From: Anarhynchus alexandrinus
Taxonomy: Eukaryota; Chordata; Aves; Charadriiformes; Charadriidae
Direction: 5' to 3'
DNA length: 64,000 bases
Assembly: GCA_008711295.1 (NCBI GenBank)
Contig: VUYV01000015.1
Coordinates: 4,937,157-5,001,156, forward strand
Within the stretch, counting starts at the first letter, position 1. Each line of letters opens with the position of its first letter. The notes under the pieces were generated by a model, which did no database searches, had not been told where the DNA came from, and saw only the letters and a program-made list of their open reading frames with translations. Of the stretch, positions 51,603-63,758 are shown in pieces. The translations under genes and the position numbers were made by a program.

Positions 51603-53870
51603 ACACAGGACATGAAGGTAAGTCCTTAACCACAGGTTTTGCTTTCCTTTCTGACCCATTTCTAACCTCTATCTAAAGGCAGACTGATTTATTTTCACTA
51701 AAAGGAACAATGTACTCTCCCAGTAGCAAAAATATATGCTTTGCAGCAACCCAGTTGATGTTATATATTTACCTCTGTCTCACTCCCACAAATGGAGAAG
51801 CCACAAGAACATTCCAGAAGCAGCTGGAAAAAATACCAGTCGTGGTTGCATCTCAGCTAGCTAAAAGTTGCAGAAGGTTCCCCATCGACTCATGTGGTCA
51901 ACATTTGAGAGATAATATGTGCCAAGTATTTAGAGTAATTAACTGAGTTGCAAAAACCCATAAGCAAGCAAGCAAAAAACCTTCCTTTTTACATAGGAAA
52001 TTTAAGATGTAAAATTCCTTTCTCAACCATAAACAGCTTGTAAAATAACCTTCAATATTGCTGCATAGAAGACAGAAATAAACAAAATAGTGAAAATGAG
52101 AAGGCCAAATTTTTATGAAGATGAGTATTGGGAAATTCACTGGATCAAAGTGGGGGAAAAAAAAGGAAGAGAAGCCAGCTTTCTGCAGATCACTTTGGAA
52201 AACAGCGTTACACCTGATTCTAGCTCTCTGTCTTGCAAGACCTGGGGCTTGCGTGATTGACGACACACCAGGGCTCTACCATTTCCACGAAGCACAAGAG
52301 TTGACACAATGTCCTGCAGCGCTTTGAAGGTCTCAGGTTATGTATGACTTCTGCTTCACTTAAAATACTTATTTTATTCCATTTCTTATTCCACCCTGAA
52401 CTGTATAATGATTTGAGCTGTTAAATCTGCTTGTGTTTCCACCAAAAATCTTATTACCATTCATCTTTCCCTAGTGCCTAATGAGTAGTGCTCAGCTGCC
52501 TACCAAGGTTAAACCGTAACGGTGAGTATTAATGCTTAAATCTTAATCAGGATACTGACTCTTTTTGATTTGAAGTCCTCTGAAATCAACAGGACTCGTC
52601 TGCTGCCCTCACTGAGCTTTTGATCAGGTTCAAGACTATCTTGTACTAATAGCATACGAGAAGAAACAGCTTAGTTGCTGTAAGCTGATGAGAGCGTACA
52701 GATCAGGTTGAAGCAGAGGGAAAACTGGGGCTCAATAAACCAGCAGGAGTGGTCCAGAGGGAGCAAAGAGCGTTGGTAAAACAGTTACAGGGTAAACATG
52801 TATTCACCGCCCGGTGTTTATGATCAATTGAAATGAGGTCTGTAAGTTTATATCAGGTATCAGTGAGCCAGGAACAAAGGACAGCAGAAGGAGCAGAGTG
52901 ACACCCCTGCAGGACTGGCCAGCTGCAGGGGAGGACAACCCCACGCTGGGAATTTATAAGGGCTTATGCACGGGCTTCTTCCCCCATAACTCCCTGCAGC
53001 AGCATTTATGGCTGACGCTTAGCCGTAGCACCACCAAGGGAAGCACCTTCACTTTTGTAATAAACTCAGAGAGAGCTTTAGGTTTGGAGATGTATTTTTT
53101 TTTCTTTTTTGGCTTTTTAAATTTTATTTCCCTCCCCATTATTCTTCACACAACAAAATACGTTCAGGACTTCAACACAAACAGGCTAGAGCATCAGAAA
53201 GTAAAAGTCCGAGGGGAAATAAAACACATATGTAATCTTTCCCGCACAGAGTCAAACAATGAAAAAGGGAAGAAAAATATCAAGGAGACAAACAAGTACA
53301 AGTATCAGATGAGGGAAGACAGAGCTTTCAGGAAGAAAGTCATTCTGGCCACTGCTGTGCTGGGACCGTTTACTTGTCACATGGTGCTTAATCATAATAA
53401 ATTAAGTTTTATTTTGCATTTTGCAACACGCTAACTTGGCTCAGCAGGTAATGGGAGGAGTCCTGGGTCGCCAAATGGCGTTTAACTGAGAATAACAACA
53501 ATTTCCCCCCTGCAGGCTGGCATAAATAATGAATTCAAAACGTGCCTCTTTTGAGCAGATTATTCCAGCTGCTCCTTGTTCTTAAAGCTCGTTGGGAGGT
53601 TTAACACTAGAAAGTCAGCCCTCCTGAAGCTACAATTATCATCCTCGAGCAGCAGGCCTGGGAAAGGGTGAGTTTAATCAACGCGGCTTTGTGTTGCCAG
53701 AGATGGAGAGGGTTCCTGCAAAGTTCAGTGAAGGTCCAGCCAAGGTGACCCACGTCCCACCTGAAGGTCTGCTATCGGATGGCCTCAGTTTTTCCAGCGT
53801 GGGTCTGAAATACCACCAAATCTGAGAGGTGTTGGCTTTTCCGACGTCTTTGCACCAGCTTAAATACCAG
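51603..53870. other. Non-coding stretch, no gene seen
   Basis: Unique DNA. A 178-codon open frame (52898-53434, plus) has low-complexity phenylalanine and lysine runs and no family I recognise, so I treat it as chance. A TATA-like tttataag (52953-52960) is followed 106 bp later by an aataaa (53059-53064), but no LTR ends are visible. Confidence 0.55.
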
Positions 53871-54490
53871 CATAGAATCATAGAATCATAGAATGGTTTA
53901 GGTTGGAAAGGACCTTGAAGATCATCGAGTTCCAACCCCCCTGCCATAGGCAGGGACACCTCCCACTAGACCAGGTTGCCCAAGGCCACGTCCAACCTGG
54001 CCTTGAACACCTCCAGGGATGGGGACTCAACAACCTCTCGGGGCAACCTGTTCCAGTGCCTCACCACCCTCAAAGTGAAAAACTTCCTCCTAATGTTCAA
54101 TCTAAACCTGCCCTCTTCCAGTTTGAAGCCATTCCCCCTTGTCCTGTCACTACATGCCCTAGTAAAAAGTCCTTCCCCAGCTCTCCTGTAGGCCCCCTTT
54201 AGGTACTGAAAGGCCGCAATAAGATCTCCCCGGAGCCTTCTCTTCTCCAGGCTGAACAGCCCCAACTCCTTCAGCCTCTCCTCATAGGAGAGGTGCTCCA
54301 GCCCTCGGATCATCCTCGTGGCCCTCCTCTGGACACGCTCCAACAGGTCCATGCCCTTCTTATGTTGGGGACTCCAGAGCTGGACGCAGTACTCCAGGTG
54401 GGGTCTCACGAGAGTGGAGTAGAGGGGCAGAATCACCTCCCTCGCCCTGCTGGCCACACTTCTTTTGATGCAGCCCAGGATGCGGTTGGC
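53871..54490 (-). mobile_element. CR1 LINE, young 5'-truncated copy
   Basis: The cleanest CR1 in the window, read on the minus strand. It begins near 54490 in text encoding [20 protein letters not shown] and stays open through [69 protein letters not shown] and [13 protein letters not shown]. The TAG stop is at 53966-53968, then about 95 bp of 3' UTR and three terminal octamers at 53871-53894. These segments are the C-terminal, RT-associated part of ORF2. Roughly 175 codons remain unbroken, which fits recent insertion. The endonuclease and catalytic RT parts are absent, so the copy cannot move by itself. Confidence 0.97.
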
Positions 54491-54630
54491 AATGGGGCTT
54501 CAGAGAATAATGCCCAGAGCAAGGATCCACCAGGCAGGTAAAACAGCAGAGGAGATTTAGGGCAGGCAGTAGGGGAGGGAAAAATAAAATCCAAACTTTT
54601 CTAAGGCTAAGGGTAGATAAGCAGCGAGAG

Positions 54631-54797
54631 ATTGCCTCGGGAAACAGAGGGACCTCCGGCGTTGTAGAGGGTTATAAGGACAGGTTAGACAAGCAGCTGT
54701 CAGGAGTAGTTTAGGAATAGTTTGGCTGTGTTTGAGTAGAGGGATGGACCAGTCAGTCCCTCGAGGTCCCTTGCAGCCCTCTATTCAATGATTGATG
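54631..54797 (+). mobile_element. Ancient CR1-like LINE tail
   Basis: Diverged text typical of old amniote CR1 3' ends. It includes attgcctcggg, ggttagacaagcagctgtcagg, a gagggatggacca segment and gaggtcccttgcagccct, and ends near a degenerate octamer region (caatgattgatgg). The orientation is opposite to the young CR1 that ends 140 bp to the left. Subfamily cannot be given by eye. Confidence 0.6.
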
Positions 54798-56499
54798 GAA
54801 ATTGTGATGTGCTTGCAAGGAATTTGCTTCCAGGTTCAAACGGGCTATATTCGGTGCCTCCTCCTGTTCTCTGGAGCTAATAGCTGCTTTGCCACTCTCT
54901 GCATTAGGAGCAGGGTCAGATCCTTAATTAAAGCTATGATTGGCTGCAAGTATATTTTCCTGGGACTAATGAAGGGTCCGCCACTTGTTAGTAGCGATTT
55001 CCCTGTGGGTATCTTCCCATTAAAAAAAAAAAAAGAATGAGACCAAACGACTTCAAAGAAGGCACTGATTGGGCATTAAATAATAGAAATAAATACTTCT
55101 GAGAATTTACAGTTGCCTGGGTTTTTGCCTGATGTCTGGAGACAGGGGAAGGTTGTGGGGTTTTTTCCCTTATGTCCCTATGAACTGTTGCAAATTATCC
55201 CCAGCTCCTATCTGTCAGACCTCAAAATCAAACCTTAAGAGAATAGAGCGCTCGAACAAATATTTAAATCCTTCTTTGTCAGCAGAGTGACAGACTGTCA
55301 GCGTTAAACGTGGCCTCATGCCTCCGCCGTAGAGCTGAGATCAGCTGTGCTGCTGCCCAGTCCGGGGCCTGCAGTAGCCGCTGTGGAAAACCACAGATGT
55401 TTATTTTTCCGTCTTAAAAAGAAACTCTTTTGAGACTTGCTCTTAAGCCTGCTGGAGATTAGTTGTGCCTTGAAGGTCATCCTCCAAGAACCTCATTGTC
55501 ACAGGATAAAGCTCCTCTCTATATCCAAACCATCTGGCCAAACTCGGTCATGGCAGAACTTTTTTTCAGGCAAGTTACTTCTGGGGTAAATATGGCTAAT
55601 TTCTGTTCTCCGTAACCCAGAGTGCTGCATTTATCTCACGTTCTTGGATTGACCCTCATTGCTGTGGTGTCTCGGTACTCATGGGCTTTATTTTTATTCA
55701 TGTAGCCTCCTGCAAGGAGCAAAGTTACCCTGCCCCAAATCTTAATAACCTTAATTGCTGTGGGTGGGTAAAACTCCCCACCCTCTTGTCCAGTAAGGGT
55801 TTGTCATTTCTTCACCCCGACCAGTTGGCGTAAAGACTCGGAGCTCCTGAGGGAGGGATTCACAGAGGTGTGGTTCCTGCTGAGATTTGTGGCTGTGGCT
55901 GGGTGCAGTCTGGGCTGAAAATAAGGAGCGGTAATTAGTCTGGGGAGCAAAATGTTGAACCCCCATGTCTTAACAATATCGCGCCTCAGTAGGGTGTACC
56001 TGTGGGGATTCTCTGATGGCTACTATATGGAAAATTATGCTGAAACTTTTACCTGCATGGGGCATGAATGGAGTTTCTCTTCTCTAGTCAGATGTCTATC
56101 TTCTTGAATATTTTTAGAATATATCTATATTTTTTGCCATTTAATGAAACTTGCCAGTGAGTTTGGGCCTATAAATATAAATGAGCTCCCCCAGGAAACA
56201 CACTCACTCCTTTCTTTAGGAAACAGGAATTATAACCAGCATTGATAGCAAGTATGTGTGATTTTAAGCTCAAAAGGTGCAGTCAGGCAAGAAGTAATAT
56301 CCTCCCACCTCTTCCAAATACCAAATCCTAGGGGTTAAACTTTGCTAGTGCCCCGCCAGAAAACACAAATTTCTTCTGTATAACTACGTATTTTCCATTG
56401 CTTTGAATTACTGTATTTTCTTTTCATACTCTCCGTGCTCTAAAAGTGTCCTATGTAAATCAACAGCAAAAATTAAACAAGATGAGGCTGATTTGGAGA

Positions 56500-56510
56500 G
56501 GGGGGGGGGG
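56500..56510. repeat. G11 homopolymer
   Basis: Eleven G preceded by ggagag. The length is uncertain in draft sequence. Confidence 0.85.
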
Positions 56511-59500
56511 AAGCATATGAATTCAATTTATGGTTTAGCTTGAGATACACGAGAGTTTGCCAGAACCCTCTTCAATCCAGTTTCAACAACAAAAACGTGT
56601 CTGTAGTAATTCATAGGGTATAATGTGAGGTTTTATAGAGGTACTTTGTACTACGCACTATATCTTATTTGAGAGAGGAAAAATATTTCTATCTTAAAAT
56701 TGTTTAGCATAAAAATTATACTCAGTTTCCCTGGCCACACTGAGTGATCTTTCTCACTTTCAATGGCGCTATTAATTTTCACGAGACATGTTTAAATTAG
56801 GCTTTGCTCATACTGTTTGTTAATTTTATTCCTGTGAGATTCCCACAACAGTATGTCTGGCTCTTTCTATGGCGAGGGAATCCACACCTGTATGAACACC
56901 AGCCAAACCCAAGTGTGTGAATAAAGCCAGGAACTGGTAAAATTGAGGAAGAGATGATAGAGGCTGGGGTAGAGGGAGCCAAGTGTCTGCAAGCTCCTTG
57001 GAGAGGGCATGTCCCCCACAGAGGAGTGTCTCATCCAGTGTCTTGCCCCAGGTTTACATTGATGCTTAGGGTTTTCTCCCTCTGCAGATGTGGACTTGTC
57101 AGTGAGACCTTCCTGACTTAAGAAAACAGGCTGGTTGCCTTACGGCATCCAGCAGCTGCATAATGATTCACAGCCCATTAGAGTTTATTTGCATATGAAA
57201 TTTTATTTCCATAGTTCAGCATCACCCAAGAATCGTTCCACTGGGTACATTCAGGTCTATTCTTCCACTAGGATGTGCAAAGGTTGAGCCCATGCAAGTT
57301 GTAGATTCCCTGGGGCATGTAGGCGGTTAACCCTTCTGCGTGATGGATGCACCAGCTGCCCCATCTCAGTTGGAAAAGCCGCTTGGCCACTGGCCTCCCG
57401 CACCCCTCCCATCTCTTTTCTGCATTTTTGCATTAGGTTTTCAGATTCTTAGAAATACGTTAATTAGTTCAGTTCTTCTTAATGGCAACAGGTCATGTGC
57501 AGGGACACCTAAAGTTGTAAGGTTACCTTAGAAATTTCAAAAGCAAAAGCTGCCCTGCCGCATAAAGGGCAAACTTATTGAAAAGCCTTTAGAAATGTCA
57601 GTATTCTTAAGGAGATAATAGTACTTATTTGAAATTCTATCAGATTTGGGAGTGATACTGTATGCATGAAGATAAGATGATTTATGAAATACGTTTAGGA
57701 AACAGGAAAAGCAATCCATGAAATGAGGCTGCTTGGTCTGATTTTAATAGGGCATGAGGCTTTCTTGGAGTAGAGGATCATCCATGCTCTGGAATTAAGT
57801 TGAAAATGGCAAAGAGAATTTTCATGGGGGTCTGTAATAAAAAACTAAAAAGTACAGAATTTTCTTGACCTAGGAATTAGGACTGGTGGGAATACCCTAC
57901 AGGAAAGCCACAATGCAAATGAGCACAGAAGGGATAGAAATGTAATTGTAACGTTGATGTGCTAGTGCAAAGAGTAAGGATGTGAGTTGGGAGATTTATA
58001 ACAGGGGTTTCTGTTCCAACCTAGTGACTCAGCTGGAGTCAACCAGGGACAAAAAAAGGGAAGACTATTAGCCAGCAATGTGGAAGGACCATGAAAAATG
58101 CCATTATGATCTGTCATATAAGTAGAGATAGGGAAATATTAAAGACATAGTACAAGGCGCTGAGACATCTCAATGGGAGTTATGTGTATAGTTTGGTCAT
58201 CTGTAATGGACAAAGATGAAATAAATCTGAAAAAAATGATGGGAGAGAAATACAGAATCTACCCGTGAAGTGCAAGGGGATGAATAATAAGAGTTTCTGC
58301 TGAGAACATGGGGATATCAGTTGGGAAAAACTCAGTCCTGGTTGTTTCAACCTGTCACAGAGAGTGACTGTGGACCACAGATATGATAACATAATCAAAA
58401 AGGTGAATGGTATTTCAGGATGTGTGACATAGAGTATTTTTATCGGAGATAGAGAAGTGGTAATATTGTTACACAAGGTACAGGTTAGACCATGTGCTTA
58501 AAACAGAAATGGGGGGAAAAAACAAAAACAACAACAAAAAAATAATTTACCTAGTCATGTGATATGATTGCTGTTAAGATCATCCTGGGGGACTGAACAT
58601 CAAGAAAGGAAAAGACCTAATCAAACTGGAAGTAATTGTTGGCTCAAGAATAAATGGATTTTAGTGAGAGATGAGTAAATATATATAAGCCTAACATCTG
58701 AGGAGAGTCTCTAGCTACCAGAGTAGGGCGGTTACAGAACATTTCTTGTTGGATGGAAGAAGAGGGAAATCTTGCTGAATGTAAAACAGAGTTTGGAAAA
58801 TTTGTGTCTGGAAGTTTAAGCTGAAGAAGCTTGTAGTGTTACAGAACTCATGGTGAGAAGTCAGGGACCGGTGCTGGGGAGCAATGGACCTCTCTCCTGG
58901 GGGATGGACTCTTCAATCCCACATAATTCTGATTCACATAGGCTGAATGCCATGCAACCTCTTTCCATATATTAAATGTTATGTATGACTTCCAATTAGT
59001 TCAGAGTTTCCTTTACCTACTGTGGCCTTATTTTCAATCCATGCCAAAACAATCTGATATCAGTAATGTCAGGATTTGGATCTACTACTAGATTTTAAAA
59101 TTGTATTAAACTATGGTGTCTTATATGATACTATTTTACTTTTTGTATTATTACTTTTTTTTTCTTCTGGAAGGGTTCTTGGGAAGCAAGTGGTTAAACT
59201 AGTTCAATCCCTTCAAAATTAACCTCAGTGTAATGACATTTCAGAGGGCATGACAAAAAAAGAGAGAGAGAAAGAATGAATTTTATCCATCAGCCCAAAC
59301 TGTAATTTAGATCCCTTTATGGAATGGTCTTAGAAGTCCAAGGAAATAAGTCAGCTACATTATACCATCATGAAGATCATCAGCATATTATCTAATTGGC
59401 ACTAGTATTTTTGTAAAGGTCTGGAAATTGGAATTTTAATATGCAGTAATCGCACAACCACAGACTTGATGATAGCTTTCTCTCTGAAGCATCACCTTAC

Positions 59501-59756
59501 TGCATTAGCAGGTTAGTTTTAGAAAAATAATTCAAAATCATGTCCCCTCTGATTGGATTTAAAAGAAAATCTCTTTCGCATTTCTTACTCTAAAAAATAG
59601 AAAACAATAAATAATTAGGAATAATGTTCAGTATTATCTGAAAGATAGAACGTTATTTTAGCAAAGGAAACAAATAAATGCCCCTAATCTGTAACTACAG
59701 GATTGTACAGTGAATAGAATGACTTTTTGTGATGATTATTATTATTTGAAAAATTC

Positions 59757-59905
59757 TGCTTCATGTCCCTGGTTTGTTGCAGACTTCCTCGGAAAAGTCA
59801 CTTTATCTCTCAGTACCACCATTTCCCCTGTGTTTAAAGGAAATAATATCATTTCTTGGCTTGCCAGGGAGGTTAAGGGGACAAATGTTTTAAAGACTGA
59901 AAGCC
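59757..59905 (+). mobile_element. MIR-like core-SINE relic
   Basis: The order of segments follows the MIR/core-SINE pattern. A ctggtttgttgcagacttcc part is followed by ggaaaagtcactttatctctcag, which matches the usual gcaagtcacttaacctctc. Then come accatttcccctgtgtttaaagg (usually tttccccatctgtaaaatgg), aataatatcattt, a ccagggaggttaaggg part and finally tgttttaaagactgaaag near the usual gtaaagcgctttgag. Several ordered matches make this the best of the SINE calls. MIRs are tRNA-derived SINEs, long inactive and known at low copy in birds. Confidence 0.55.
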
Positions 59906-60592
59906 TCTCTTTAACTGCGGTGTAGGAGCTGGGATATACAAAAAAAATAAAATCTACTCTTGCAGACTCAGGTTTGTGGCTGTGTAAAATGCAAGCTCTC
60001 ATCTATCGAGAATACATGTGGTTGGTGGGAAGTGAAGTGAGGGAAGATGATGTGATGGTAGAATTAGGGTGATAGATATCCATAACTGAGCATACTATTT
60101 CCATCTCTGGTAAAGAAAAAAAGCTTAAATGTCTTAAACCCAGTCAACTGTCTAAATATAATGATGATATCATTATACAGTCTGCACCCATTGACAAATG
60201 CAAGGTGCTGTAAAAGCATAAAGCACTTCAAGTAAATAGTAACACAATTTCATCAGAGGTTAAAGAGTGAACTCTTAGTTCTGGCCTCATTTATATTATT
60301 TTCCATTTTTTATTTTTTTTTTATTGAGTTGGTTATTAAGGTCTTTATATAATGCTCTTCAATTTATCCAGGGTATATCAGTTTGCAATGGGACCCTTGA
60401 GTGATGAAAGAGCCTTGGAGTTGGGATTAATATTATATTTCATATAAAGCAAAAATCTTTCCTGTGATATAGCCACCTTCACAGTATACTAAAGACAAAG
60501 GTTTCTGTTGATTTCTGAGCTCTGGCCTCTGCTTTAGAGGCCTGTCAATGTCAAACCACAAATACAACTTGGATAACAACAGAAAGGGAATA

Positions 60593-60642
60593 GTTTTTTG
60601 TTTGTTTTTTTTTGTTTGTTTGTTTGTTTGTTTAATTTTTTT
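60593..60642. repeat. (TTTG)n microsatellite
   Basis: T runs interleaved with GTTT units, five of them consecutive at about 60613-60633. It faces a complementary (CAAA)n run at 60766-60823. Confidence 0.85.
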
Positions 60643-60765
60643 AGTCATTCCATTTGTTCTAAATTAATCAGGTATGCATACATATGTACCTGAGCTTGTG
60701 TGATGATTGTATACACAGAGAAATAAGTTTCCTAAATGATGTACATTTAGGATCCTATAAATGCT

Positions 60766-60823
60766 AAAAAAAACCCACCCAAAACCCCAAACAAACAAAC
60801 AAACAAAAAAAACCAACAAAAAC
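60766..60823. repeat. (CAAA)n and A/C-rich tract
   Basis: A-rich tract with cccaccc and ccccaa interruptions and four consecutive CAAA units at about 60789-60806. It is inverted relative to the (TTTG)n run about 125 bp to the left. Confidence 0.85.
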
Positions 60824-62439
60824 TTTTAGGGAAGACTTGACAAAAATCTTACTTCTCTGATGGATCTGCATATGACCCCCTTTTGCACATGCCATGTCTC
60901 TTTATGAAAAGCAAATGAGGAAATGAAAATGAGGAAAACACAGTGGCCATCTGTCCCAGTGCATATAGAGTAGATATGTTGGACCTACTCTTCATGCATT
61001 TCTTGGTGGGATTTTTGGGCTGAGGATCTGGAAGACCTGTGCATAGCTGGTCCCACAGTTTGCTCTCCTTCCTTGTCTTTTATGTTTTAACTAATTCTGA
61101 TTTTCATTGCATGGGTAGACTTCAAGAATTTTATTTATTTATTTTCAGATAGCAAGCCATTCTCACACTCAAAAAAGAGAGAGATCCTCTGGTCCACCTC
61201 TAAAACAAGGACCAAAACTGTTGAAGTATCACAACACCTCACTAGTTTTGGGTGGCTTGTCCCAGAAAAGGAAGTATAGGGACTGTTTAAGAGCAATTGA
61301 TTCACAATACACTAGAGACCATGTGCAGTAGCTGTCAGATAATTGTTCCCCTTTTGGTCATGTATGGGTTCTAGCAAAGAAAAGACGTTGGCACTGGCAG
61401 ATTATCCAGGAGCCCTATGAAGGTGGTGTGTTTCTCTTCTTTTCCTCTAGTATGAATTGGTTTATTTAATAAGTTTTTACTTTGATAACAATCCTGCAGT
61501 CTGGTAGATCACATCTCAGGAGTGCATTTGTCACTGTCATCTCAAGGAGAAAAAAAAAATCCTGACATTCATTCTGAATTAAAAAGCAATAAATGTTTAA
61601 AGAGATGAGAATTAATAAATAATCTTTTATTTCTTTCCATGTAGTAATTATTCACTCTGGGGCTAATCTAAATACTAGCTTCTCCCTTTCCCCCAGGGCT
61701 TCTAAGCACTGTAGGCAAAAGTAGACATTGGTTCCTTGCTGATCAGGACAAAGCATTTCATCTTGGATGATGAGCAGAACTAAGAGCCTCAAGATCTGGC
61801 CTTGCTGGAACCAGAGAAGAAGAGGGTGGGGAGTGAGCGAGGAGCAGAAATGACCACGTACACATGCACGTACTCCTTCCCACAGCAGAAATATACAGAA
61901 GTCAGTATCTGGCTGGGCAGGTGAGAGGAAATCATGTGCCGAAAAGGCTTCCACTATTGAAACAGCAGATGCCCCAAATTGGTGGCTGTGTGCCAGATCA
62001 GTAGAGCTCTTCACAGTCTGACGGCCTGAGCATCTGGGCCTGTGCATAAAATTTGCTTAGCTCCTCCCTTTCTAGTCACCAGATTACTTTTTACCTTTCT
62101 ACCTTCTCCCCCACAAAGGTTAGTAATTGGTGGAAGAGAAGACTAAATATTAACAAAAAAAGAAAGGAAGATCAGTCAAGACAGTTGAATTGCCAAACGA
62201 AAAAGGTCCACACCCCATAACTATGCTGTTATTTTTTTATACATTCTCTGTTCCTTTGTTAGAAAATGCCTAAAGAAGCTAAGTGTGATTTGGTTTAATA
62301 GAGGAGGTGATGTCTTAAGGAGCAGGTGTAATAATAACAAGTCCAGGTAATATACATTTATATGTATGCAAGAAGAGAGCAGTAATAATAGCCCAGCATA
62401 GGGCAGTCCTGTGTTGAAATGATATATATTGCATTTAAC

Positions 62440-62462
62440 AATGCCAACATAGTGTTGGCATT
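62440..62462. other. Perfect inverted repeat, 10-bp stem
   Basis: AATGCCAACA (62440-62449) and TGTTGGCATT (62453-62462) are exact reverse complements around a 3-base loop TAG. No transposon ends or target duplications are visible outside it. Confidence 0.75.
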
Positions 62463-63561
62463 TCCCAGATGACTTTCTGTGGATGCTTTTTTTTGTTTTC
62501 CTAAGTAGAAAGAATAATTCCTCTATTGAAGATGTGGCCTTTTGACCATTAGTACCCTCCAGCAGAAGAGAACCACCTCTTCCACCTGCTTTAGTGGAAA
62601 ATGGGAACTTTTATACATGGTGAAGCAAAGGTGTTTCCTCATCTGCTTGGAGCTGGGAGGGAAAGAAAATTACCACCAAAATATGTAATCAATTCTTAAG
62701 TAAGCAGCAGGTAAGCTGACTCAGTGGACCAAGACTGGGATTTGTCATGCTTCGTTTTAGCTATCTCAAATATTATTTAGTTTAAACAGACCACAGTTGT
62801 TCACATAGCGGTCAATGGATGGACAAGGGAATTCTTCAGAAATTCCAACTAATAACTGTCATTGAGCTCAGACTGGGAGGAATCTCTCCCTGCACTGATC
62901 TATTTCTTTGCAATGACAACACAGGGACCATGAACAAACAGCTTAGAGCAAATTCCTAATTTTTAAATAGTTAAAACCAGACGAGGTCGGTCTAATCAGT
63001 GTCTATTCTTCTGGGGTTTCTCATGTCATATGTGCCTATCCGAAACATAACCAGCAACACCCGCTTGTGAAGACAAATGAAAAAGAAAGTCCTTCATGGT
63101 GAGCGGAGCTGGCAGAGAGAAAATGACAAGCCCCAGGCTAGGGGTCATTTTCGACTAGATGCCAGCGGGAGAATAACTTGTTGCCATGAGAAAGGCATGT
63201 TTCACCCTGCCTGCCTTCAATTGCCAAAGCTATTTCAGAGGTATGCTTGGACAAATGGAGTTTTGTGGGCTCCCTCCGAAAAAAAGATGGGGCACCCTTT
63301 ACAAGAAATGCAGAAAAGAACTGTATGATTCTGCCCTGATAAATCTCAAAAGCACTTTAAGGATTTTGAAAACCTTCCTCTTCATTTCTCTTTTCCTCAA
63401 TTTACTGAGAAGCAAACATAACTAATAACTTCTGTTTTGTCTTGTACTTCACATAGCTGGTGCCAACACTGGATTGCTCCTTACCAAGTGTTCTTGCATT
63501 GCCCTGCATGCTGACAGTCATACTGCTGCTGTTGAGAGAACATGGTCTTTGGAACATGGTC

Positions 63562-63758
63562 CACTGGAACAGGTTGTCACTGGAACAGGTTGCCCCGAGA
63601 GGTTGTTGAGGCCCCATCCCTGGAGGTGTTCAAGGCCAGGCTGGACGTGGCCTTGGGCAACCTGGTCTAGTGGGAGGTGTCCCTGCCTATGGCAGGGGGG
63701 TTGGAACTCGATGATCTTCAAGGTCCTTTCCAACCTAAACCATTCTATGATTCTATGA
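63562..63758 (+). mobile_element. CR1 LINE, young 3' fragment with 5' duplication
   Basis: A 3' fragment of CR1 on the plus strand, nearly identical to the reverse complement of 53871-54065 over their shared part. The 5' edge carries a tandem 16-bp unit: cactggaacaggttgt (63562-63577) then cactggaacaggttgc (63578-63593). It continues through the ORF2 end, the TAG stop in ggtctagtggg, the 3' UTR and two octamers ending at 63758. It is non-functional by truncation. Confidence 0.95.

Larger units (their letters stand above)
54798..63561. other. Non-coding stretch, no gene seen
   Basis: Unique A+T-rich DNA. It contains an A run near 55022-55034, an 11-base G run at 56500-56510, a MIR-like relic at 59757-59905, opposed (TTTG)n and (CAAA)n runs at 60593-60823, a (TTTA)n patch near 61130-61145 and a hairpin at 62440-62462. 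Open frames are short and unrecognised. Confidence 0.6.

Noticed and set aside
51603..51622. Donor-like gaag/gtaagt just right of the gap
   Set aside because: An isolated 9-base match occurs by chance, and any exon would lie in the unsequenced gap.
50908..51659. Long open frames of 190-240 codons on both strands
   Set aside because: They exist only because N codons in the 526-bp gap are read as open.
52898..53434. 178-codon open frame on the plus strand
   Set aside because: Contains homopolymer-encoded F and K runs, no family is recognised, and there is no exon signal on both sides.
63474..63758. 94-codon frame on the plus strand as a gene
   Set aside because: It is CR1 3' sequence read in the wrong frame; the true CR1 end and octamers are clear.
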